25,328 nucleotides of DNA, from positions 1-25,328 of the forward strand of contig DASZTR010000096.1 in NCBI GenBank assembly GCA_035547955.1, written 5' to 3'. The translations under genes and the position numbers were made by a program. Below are positions 19,827-25,328 of this stretch, in pieces. Origin of the DNA: Nitrososphaera sp035547955 (GTDB taxonomy: Archaea; Thermoproteota; Nitrososphaeria; Nitrososphaerales; Nitrososphaeraceae). The stretch's first letter is position 1; every line of letters begins with the position of its first letter. Below the pieces are notes generated by a model, which was given only the letters and a program-made list of their open reading frames with translations, searched no databases and was not told where the DNA came from.

Positions 19827-20888
19827 AGAAGGAGCAGAGGCAGCGCCGGCCGTTTCTTGCTGCTGTTGCTGATGCAGCCTGCGCATCCGCCTGCCCTCGG
19901 TGAACATCACTATTCCAAGGTAGATGCCAAGCCAGGGGAGGAACATTATCTCGCCCGCGACAGAGTGGAACGCCTCCCACTCACTCGGGTTGACTGTCAC
20001 AATGAGTGCGTACAGCGTCAGCGACGTGATGCGCACGATGTTGACGGCCACCGTGCCAAACGTGCCAATCACAAAGTAGATGAGCTTGCGCTTTATCGGT
20101 ATGTCCATCTTTAGCAAAAAAGCGAGCATGACAAGTGTGTAGATTATCATGCTGTGGACTCCTGCCGACGGCCAGAACACTTCCAGCGCGAAGGGTCCGT
20201 GCAGACCATTTAGGAGGAGCATATTGCCGTGCGCACTCGCGACGTTACCTCTGCCGATGTCCATGATGCTAGAGTCGATAAACCTCACCACCGCCTGGTC
20301 GATTTGCAGATATACCGGTACGATGACTTGGAGCGGGCCCAGTGTATCATACGGAAAGAACGCGTCAAGCGACAGAATAATGGCGCTTCCTGCAAGATAT
20401 ATCGCACCTGCAGGCGCTATCTTGTACCATTTCCTGCCAAACAGGACCGCAAGTGACACGCCGACAAAGAGAGCCATCACGCCAAAATCCCACATGAACA
20501 TCCAGCTACCAATGACTTCCTTGCGGACCCCGGACGACAGGCCGGCGTCCTGGATAGTGTCGTGCAGGCCAAACGAAAGCGCGGCAAAATAGCCGATGGT
20601 CAATACGGCAAGGCCGGCGACGACCAGGAATTTTTTCTGGCTCACCGGTTGCCGAAGCCCCACAAGCTCGGCCGCAATAAAGGCCATTGCAAAGGTGAAA
20701 CCACCCCTGCCTTCATTCCACGAAAGGCTGAAAGAGTCAGGGTAAACGACAAGCGTGAATATTATTGGCGATACGAGAGCAAGCGTGACAGCGACGCTGG
20801 AATTTATTCCAAATATCGTAGGGGCTGCTGCCTGCTGGCGCATTGGGGAAGAAGGAGGAGGAGAAGATGCAGCCCTGTCGCCGGACAA
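19821..20888 (-). CDS. Archaeosortase/exosortase-family membrane protein (thaumarchaeal type)
   Basis: Archaeosortases are multi-pass membrane enzymes thought to cleave C-terminal sorting signals and attach the substrate to a lipid. The 355-aa protein has about eight hydrophobic segments and short Ser/Pro- and Gln-rich ends. The three catalytic positions of the family can be placed: EVFWPSAGVHSM near 240, where Ser occupies the usual Cys site; VNIVRITSLTLY near 283, with the conserved Arg; and AFHSVAGEIMFLP near 306, with the His. The Cys to Ser change leaves activity uncertain. The start is TTG at 20888, with a TTTTTATG box about 30 nt upstream. The helicase gene ends 38 bases upstream on the same strand. 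No sorting-signal substrate is apparent in the window. Confidence 0.8.
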   Translation of the reverse strand: MSGDRAASSPPPSSPMRQQAAAPTIFGINSSVAVTLALVSPIIFTLVVYPDSFSLSWNEGRGGFTFAMAFIAAELVGLRQPVSQKKFLVVAGLAVLTIGYFAALSFGLHDTIQDAGLSSGVRKEVIGSWMFMWDFGVMALFVGVSLAVLFGRKWYKIAPAGAIYLAGSAIILSLDAFFPYDTLGPLQVIVPVYLQIDQAVVRFIDSSIMDIGRGNVASAHGNMLLLNGLHGPFALEVFWPSAGVHSMIIYTLVMLAFLLKMDIPIKRKLIYFVIGTFGTVAVNIVRITSLTLYALIVTVNPSEWEAFHSVAGEIMFLPWLGIYLGIVMFTEGRRMRRLHQQQQQETAGAASAPSS

Positions 20889-20926
20889 ACTGCCTTAATT
20901 TTGGGCAGCTACAACATAAAAACGTT

Positions 20927-22633
20927 CTAGGCGCTCTTTAACGCTTCTGAAAACCACTTGGGCACCATGTCCTGCGCGCTCTTTAGGAGGAACGTGATGC
21001 TGGAATCGAGTATGTAGGTGGTGGCAAAGTCGTCAGCGCTCCGGATAGACCGTCCGTACGACTGCGCCAGTCGGAGCACCGTGTACCACGTGTACCAGCG
21101 CTGGTCTCGGTCCTTCATCGCGGAGACCTTCCTGTCCGTCAGGTCAGGATACGGCACCTTTGTGATTATCTGGAACCTTGACAGGTCATCCTTCAGGTCC
21201 ACGCCCAAATGCAGCGAGGGCGATATGAGCACCGACGGCTTGGCGCTCTTGTAGTGCTTTTCAAGCACCTCTTCTCTGCCAAGCGCCGAACCGGTCTCAA
21301 TAAGCCTGGACGCGTTTTCCCGGCTGACGTTATCCTTGATGTACTGCAGCTGCGAGTACGACGTTGTATGGATTATACCTTTTTCGTTCTTGTGTATCGT
21401 CATGATGTTGTCTATGGCCTTGGCGATTTTCGGCATGCTCTCCTGCATGGACCGGGCGTTGAGCCACGCCACGTTCATCAGGTGTATCGGCCTGTTCTTC
21501 ACAGGGAAATCCGAGTCGCGCACCTGAACGAACTTTACCTGGTCAGACTTTAAGCCGGAGACCTTGCAAAGGTAGTCTTTAGAGAGAATGGTCGCGCTCA
21601 TGAACAGGTTTACCGTTCCCTTGTCCAGGATTTCGCCAAAGTAGCCAGAGGTTTCAAGGGGGGTCAGGGTGGCACGCGCGAGCTGGTTCTGCGAGTCGCG
21701 CTGGATGCTTGACACTATCCAGTTCTTTTTGTTCGAGCGCATGTCGTGCAACAATGCTTCAAGGTTCTTTTCTTTTGATAGCGCCTCTATCAGGTTGCGC
21801 TCGGTGTACGGCTCGACTACCCTGCCCCGCTCGATTGCATCTGTCGCCTGCTCGATAAATTTCATCATTTTGTCCTGGAGGGACGAGCAGAACTCCATCC
21901 ACGGCTCGATGTCCTCGACGTTCTTTTCAGGCATCTGCACTCGAGGGAGGAAGCGCAGCGCATTCTTGTGCACCGTAAAACTGCGAAAGTCGCCCACCTC
22001 CGACTCTATCTGGTGCGCCTCGTCCATCACCAAGAGCTTGCGCTTTTGCGTGGTCCCCGTGTAAAAGATGTCTGACAGGAAATATCGGTAGTTATAGACG
22101 GTGTGGCTTGCCTTTGCGCCTATCCACCTCTGGTGGAAGTAGTGGCACGGCCGCCATTCCAGCTCCACAATCTTGGACTGCTTTTTCAGCTTGTCCGCGT
22201 ATGCTTTTTCCGAAAGCGGATCCAAGTGGATCTGCTCGCCGGGCGTTCCCTCCCCTATCACCCGGTAATCCAAGAGCCGCGTCTTGTACGCGCAGTCGTA
22301 CGAGTCGTCCTGCACGCAGGGGCCAAAATCGCAGTTCTCGGCAAGGCCCATGTCCTCCTTGACTATGCAGGGAAAGTTTGACCTGCCCTTTACCTCAAAC
22401 ACGAACGGAAAGTCGCGCTTGTACTGCGCCTGCAAGTCTTTTGTCGCGGTGCAGATGTGCGAGCTCCCAAAATATCTTGCAATCGTGATAGCCACAGGGG
22501 TCTTGCCAAAGCCGGTGGGCGCCTCTAAAAAGATGTTCTTGTAGCCGGACTTTAGAGCAGATTCCACCTCCAAAAGCACGGAGCGCTGCTTTTCGCGCAT
22601 GTGACTCAATGGAAAGTATGACAGTATTGACAT
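20927..22633 (-). CDS. XPD/Rad3-like Fe-S DNA helicase
   Basis: This superfamily 2 helicase unwinds DNA 5' to 3' and acts in repair. Walker A APTGFGKT is at about 38-45 and the DEAH box, in LLVMDEAHQIE, at about 204-207. The inserted Fe-S domain lies between them, with Cys89 (GRSNFPC), Cys101 and Cys106 (ENCDFGPC), Cys114 and Cys163 (RPCHYFHQ); four of these five should bind the cluster. The C-terminal motor domain has NLFMSATIL near 343, then GIIHTTSYSQLQ, ISPSLHLGVDL and the arginine-finger motif LAQSYGRSIRS near 520. The 568-aa length is usual for archaeal XPD. ATG at 22633. It lies 25 nt after the ABC ATPase gene on the same strand. Confidence 0.9.
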   Translation of the reverse strand: MSILSYFPLSHMREKQRSVLLEVESALKSGYKNIFLEAPTGFGKTPVAITIARYFGSSHICTATKDLQAQYKRDFPFVFEVKGRSNFPCIVKEDMGLAENCDFGPCVQDDSYDCAYKTRLLDYRVIGEGTPGEQIHLDPLSEKAYADKLKKQSKIVELEWRPCHYFHQRWIGAKASHTVYNYRYFLSDIFYTGTTQKRKLLVMDEAHQIESEVGDFRSFTVHKNALRFLPRVQMPEKNVEDIEPWMEFCSSLQDKMMKFIEQATDAIERGRVVEPYTERNLIEALSKEKNLEALLHDMRSNKKNWIVSSIQRDSQNQLARATLTPLETSGYFGEILDKGTVNLFMSATILSKDYLCKVSGLKSDQVKFVQVRDSDFPVKNRPIHLMNVAWLNARSMQESMPKIAKAIDNIMTIHKNEKGIIHTTSYSQLQYIKDNVSRENASRLIETGSALGREEVLEKHYKSAKPSVLISPSLHLGVDLKDDLSRFQIITKVPYPDLTDRKVSAMKDRDQRWYTWYTVLRLAQSYGRSIRSADDFATTYILDSSITFLLKSAQDMVPKWFSEALKSA

Positions 22634-22658
22634 GATGGCAGTGTTGGCACCTGCTCTC

Positions 22659-23687
22659 TCAGCGCGACGTACTTTTTAAGGTTGGCTCGTAGAGCCAGCA
22701 CCGGACGTACCCCGTGCTGGTCGTAAACTCGGGCGGGTCTTTCTTGCACACCTCCATTGCATGCGGGCAGCGCGGATAGTACCTGCACCCAGCCGGTGGG
22801 TCAAGCAGGACGGGCGGGCTGCCAGGTATAAAGCGGATCTTTTTCTCGCCAGAGTGCAAACGGGGCACCGCGGCTATCAGGGCCTGAGTGTAAGGATGAC
22901 GGGGGTTATTGTAAATGTCATCAGTCGCGCCGGTTTCCACCATCTGTCCTGCGTACATAATCCCTATCCTGTCAGCTATCTGCGACACAAGAGCAAGGTC
23001 GTGGCTTATCAGGATCACCGTGACCCCCTTTTCTTTGTGCAGTTTTTTCAAAAGCGCAATTATCTGCGACTGTACAATGACGTCGAGCGCCGTGGTCGGC
23101 TCGTCAGCGACCAACAGATCCGGCTCCATAAGGAGCGCCATTGCAATCACCACACGCTGCTTCATGCCGCCAGACAGTTCGTGTGGGTAGCGCGACGCGA
23201 CTGCTCCGGGTACAAGGCCCACCTGCTTTAGAGACTCGGAGACCTTGGCGTCGATGTCGCCCTCATAGCCGTGAATTTTCAAGAGTTCGCGGAGTTGGCT
23301 TGCCACTGTATAGACAGGGTCTAGCGCGTTCATGGCGCCCTGAAAGACCATCGCCACCTTTTTCCAGCGGACGCCCTTGTCAAAGTCGCGGTCGGTCAAT
23401 TTGGAAATATCCTCGCCGCCAAGGATGATTGCGCCCCCTACCATCTTGCCGGGAGGCTGCATCGAGCGCATCAGCGCCGAGCCAAGTGTGCTCTTGCCAC
23501 AAGCAGACTCGCCCACTATTCCAAGGGACTCGCTCTCGGAGAGTGCAAAGTTGACCCCATCTACTGCCTTTACAGGGCCAATCTCCGTAAGGTAGTACGC
23601 CGAAAGATCCCTGACGACAAGTTTCTTCTTATTGTCAGGGTCGCCTACGGCAGAAGATGATGATGAGGAGGAGGCAGACGGCGGCAT
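22659..23687 (-). CDS. Oligopeptide/dipeptide-type ABC transporter ATPase (OppD/DppD-like)
   Basis: This ATP-binding subunit would energise a peptide or nickel-type ABC importer. From the ATG at 23687 the protein has 342 aa. Walker A GESACGKST is at about 59-67, the Q-loop in VFQGAMNALDP near 116, the signature LSGGMKQR at 171-178, Walker B LLVADEP at 191-197, and the switch His at 229 in LISHD. The C-terminal oligo-HPY region has four cysteines (301, 307, 314, 330), which can hold an Fe-S cluster in related DppD proteins. Upstream in-frame starts at 23801 and 23909 are disfavoured because a CTTATAC box at about 23719-23725 fits 23687. No permease, binding protein or second ATPase is within view upstream. 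Confidence 0.88.
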   Translation of the reverse strand: MPPSASSSSSSSAVGDPDNKKKLVVRDLSAYYLTEIGPVKAVDGVNFALSESESLGIVGESACGKSTLGSALMRSMQPPGKMVGGAIILGGEDISKLTDRDFDKGVRWKKVAMVFQGAMNALDPVYTVASQLRELLKIHGYEGDIDAKVSESLKQVGLVPGAVASRYPHELSGGMKQRVVIAMALLMEPDLLVADEPTTALDVIVQSQIIALLKKLHKEKGVTVILISHDLALVSQIADRIGIMYAGQMVETGATDDIYNNPRHPYTQALIAAVPRLHSGEKKIRFIPGSPPVLLDPPAGCRYYPRCPHAMEVCKKDPPEFTTSTGYVRCWLYEPTLKSTSR

Positions 23688-23887
23688 TCTTGTGATTGAT
23701 TTGAAAATGCCTGGCTCAGTATAAGAGGGTATTGAAGGTGAAGATGCTCCGTTAACTTTGGGCAACCCGTGTATAGCTAGGCACATATCCTGATTTACCA
23801 TCGTGATAGGCGAAAGAAGACGGGACACATACAGAGGCAGGAGACGGTTTTTGCTAAATTCTTGGCTAGGGAAGGTGGTCAAGTTAG

Positions 23888-23934
23888 TGAAGTCACTCAA
23901 TATCCCCAATTATTCACAAAATTGAGTGATTTCA
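23888..23934. repeat. 14-bp inverted repeat with a 19-nt loop
   Basis: TGAAGTCACTCAAT (23888-23901) pairs with ATTGAGTGATTTCA (23921-23934), with one G-U pair. The loop is AT-rich. It lies about 200 bases upstream of the ABC ATPase start. Possible roles are an end of a decayed insertion element, a regulator site or an RNA hairpin. Confidence 0.7.
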
Positions 23935-23980
23935 GATCACATGTAATTCAAGATTAAAAGTAACATTAAAACCCAGACGG

Positions 23981-24029
23981 GCCCCGCCCTCAACAAACCA
24001 ATAAGGATACCACACCATGAGGGCGGGGC
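23981..24029. repeat. 12-bp GC-rich inverted repeat with a 25-nt loop
   Basis: GCCCCGCCCTCA (23981-23992) and TGAGGGCGGGGC (24018-24029) are perfectly complementary. The stem is far more GC-rich than its surroundings. Subterminal hairpins of this kind mark the ends of IS200/IS605-type elements, but no TnpA or TnpB gene is in view. Confidence 0.7.
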
Positions 24030-24896
24030 ATTCTCGCTGTTGTTCAAGGATGTATGTGTGTGTGCATTTGTATGCATACACGTTAGGTATGTGCATACGT
24101 CTCCCCGTGTGCTCGTAAACTAGGGAGCGGGCAAACGGATACGGACACGGTAAGTCTCTACCTAACATATGCATAAGCGACGACCCGCATTCTTCTAGCT
24201 TATGAGTGATTCAAAAAATACAAGATTAGATATTTTATTTTTTCGATAGCGGCAAATATCCCATGTGTGTCACCCTGCTGCCACTTCTCGGGAAACAGCA
24301 GCGGGGGCCGATTCATGACACTCGCCGTCAAATGATTGACTGGACTCTGCGGAATCACTTGACAGCGTGCGATTTAGTTTTCATAGTGCTGCACTAGACG
24401 CCTCGGAAAGTTCTGTTCATGAGTGCATTAATTGCTATAACGCGCGGCTGGCAAGCATTTTGCGAAAAATCTTTTTGTAACAACACGACTCCTAGACAAT
24501 ACAACATATGCTTCAAAGCCAGCACATGCACCTCTGTCCTGTCAATAGAGAAGTCCTTTGCCGGCTTAGCATTGCTACTTTTCTATTTCAATCGGCTTTT
24601 GCACGAGCCATCATCCCGAGAGTTATAAAAAACGCCGGTCGAATCGGTCACGAGGTAACAGGAGATTCACACCATTTTGTTTTTCATATGAACGTATCAC
24701 ATCAATTTATCTCAGAATTTGTGGTGCTTCAATAGTAGTAGCATTGGAAGACAGAAAGGAAGAAGACCGAGGTAAACTTAGCACCTTTGTGACAATATTT
24801 AGACTCGCATTTGAACATCCCTGTCTTTTCTTTTACACTTTTAGAAATTTGTAATCTGGTACTAAGGTCAAGAACCTTGGCACTACACTGGATATA

Positions 24897-25124
24897 ATGG
24901 TGCATGGCCAAAGGTATGCGGGAGAAGTGTTAGGGGGCATCGCAAATCCAATATATGCCAACAATACATATTGCATAACATGCAAAAAGAAGCGGCCACT
25001 AGGAACTATATTTTGTCCAGAGTGTGGAAGAAGGGTACGCACTCACAGCTTTCATCGCAAGAAACCAGATGACAGGCTAGAAGTTGAAAAGAATGTGCAA
25101 AGAAAAGGTTTATCAGGACGATAG
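24897..25124 (+). CDS. Small zinc-ribbon protein
   Basis: The 75-aa ORF from the ATG at 24897 contains a treble or single zinc-ribbon pattern, YCITCKKKRPLG then IFCPECGRRV (four Cys in two CxxC pairs 10 residues apart), followed by a basic tail (THSFHRKKPDD ... EKNVQRKG). Such short ribbons are common in archaea and often bind nucleic acid or protein. A GATATAAT sequence overlaps the ATG, so translation could instead begin at the in-frame GTG at 24927, which keeps the ribbon intact. No operon partner is visible; the next gene is convergent. No function can be assigned. Confidence 0.6.
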   Translation: MVHGQRYAGEVLGGIANPIYANNTYCITCKKKRPLGTIFCPECGRRVRTHSFHRKKPDDRLEVEKNVQRKGLSGR

Positions 25125-25142
25125 AGGCAGCGCGCGCTCTTT

Positions 25143-25328
25143 CTATTGGCCTTCGTTGTTTTTGCCGCAGGATAAAAGGTCGCTCTGCCACTTGTCCAAC
25201 GTATCTTTTAGCGTGCCACTACCTGTCATCAGGTAGAGCCTGTCAAGCATCTTGATGTATTCAGGATGCAGATAGGATGGCACTATCCTATCTTTAGACA
25301 ACGAGTAGTACGTGCCGCAATCTACTGT
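25143..25328 (-). CDS. C-terminal part of an unknown protein, cut by the window edge
   Basis: The minus strand is open from the window end to a TAG at 25143-25145, encoding at least 61 residues. The sequence is protein-like: DCGTYYSLSKDRIVPSYLHP, then EYIKMLDRLYLMTGSGTLKD and KWQSDLLSCGKNNEG. No domain is recognised. The start lies outside the window. It converges on the zinc-ribbon gene with a gap of 18 bases. Confidence 0.65.
   Translation of the reverse strand, partial: TVDCGTYYSLSKDRIVPSYLHPEYIKMLDRLYLMTGSGTLKDTLDKWQSDLLSCGKNNEGQ

Larger units (their letters stand above)
23688..24896. other. Long region without a convincing gene
   Basis: About 1.2 kb. Besides the two inverted repeats it has alternating purine-pyrimidine stretches at 24050-24067 and 24069-24083, including a 12-bp palindrome TGTATGCATACA at 24069-24080. 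A minus-strand frame at 24200-24316 encodes 38 protein-like residues beginning MNRPPLLFPEKWQQGDTHGI, but has no recognisable family and no clear promoter. A plus-strand TATA-like TTATAAAA near 24622 also lacks a clear gene. The region looks like decayed accessory DNA. Confidence 0.45.

Noticed and set aside
23688..23909. 74-residue N-terminal extension of the ABC ATPase
   Set aside because: A TATA-like CTTATAC at about 23719-23725 supports the ATG at 23687, the usual start for the family, and the extension runs into the 23888-23934 hairpin.
24508..24735. Plus-strand 75-codon frame
   Set aside because: No domain, promoter or ribosome-binding site; composition is mixed, and a TATA-like box lies in its middle rather than upstream.
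24729..24911. Minus-strand 60-codon frame with a MFKCESKYCHKG segment
   Set aside because: It has Cys and His but no proper zinc-finger spacing, ends in an aromatic-rich run, and overlaps the start of the better zinc-ribbon ORF on the other strand.

Overview
The window looks like chromosomal DNA of an ammonia-oxidising archaeon of the Nitrososphaera type (Thaumarchaeota/Nitrososphaerota). Archaeal information-processing genes are present: Rpo7, Spt4, ribosomal proteins S30e and L10e, EndA and an XPD-type helicase. So are a type-1 cupredoxin, an archaeosortase-like membrane protein, archaeal GTP-dependent dephospho-CoA kinase, and promoters made of a TATA-like box about 24-32 nt upstream of the start codon, which implies many leaderless mRNAs. 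The genus is an inference; no marker gene such as amoA or 16S rRNA is in view.

Layout. 1-6361: compact housekeeping block with dephospho-CoA kinase, Mrp/NBP35 ATPase, rpo7-spt4-nadC, nadA, rps30e, nadX and a TRAM-domain protein. Together nadX, nadA and nadC give the whole de novo route from aspartate to nicotinate mononucleotide. 6494-8010: a membrane-anchored cupredoxin convergent with a DRG-type GTPase. 8011-12442: a sparse, decayed accessory region. It holds a tRNA-Glu(CTC) with a 30-nt intron in the T-loop, a frameshifted zinc-ribbon gene, a degraded minus-strand gene with an apparently intact promoter, a four-helix membrane protein, a CBS-domain protein, a mini C2H2 protein, a possible one-helix membrane peptide and a 37-nt alternating purine-pyrimidine tract. 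12443-12868: a second TRAM protein with an RGG-like head and a Pro/Glu-rich tail.

13318-16020: a minus-strand run of six small genes followed, at its upstream end, by the tRNA splicing endonuclease endA. Two genes are roadblock/longin-like (DUF6659 type), three encode zinc-ribbon proteins, and one is a conserved-looking unknown. Two of the zinc-ribbon genes have odd starts. 16077-18580: rpl10e, a DUF929 thioredoxin-like protein and phosphoglycerate kinase. 18690-22633: Y-family DNA polymerase, an archaeosortase-like protein with Ser in place of the catalytic Cys, and an Fe-S helicase. 22659-23687: an oligopeptide-type ABC ATPase without its permeases. 23688-24896: about 1.2 kb of non-coding or decayed DNA with two strong inverted repeats. 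The right end has a small zinc-ribbon ORF and the C-terminus of an unknown protein.

The most interesting threads are three: the T-loop tRNA intron together with an EndA that seems to lack the usual catalytic His; the cluster of tiny zinc proteins beside roadblock-like proteins; and the Ser-for-Cys archaeosortase. No CRISPR array, rRNA, intact transposase or origin was seen.
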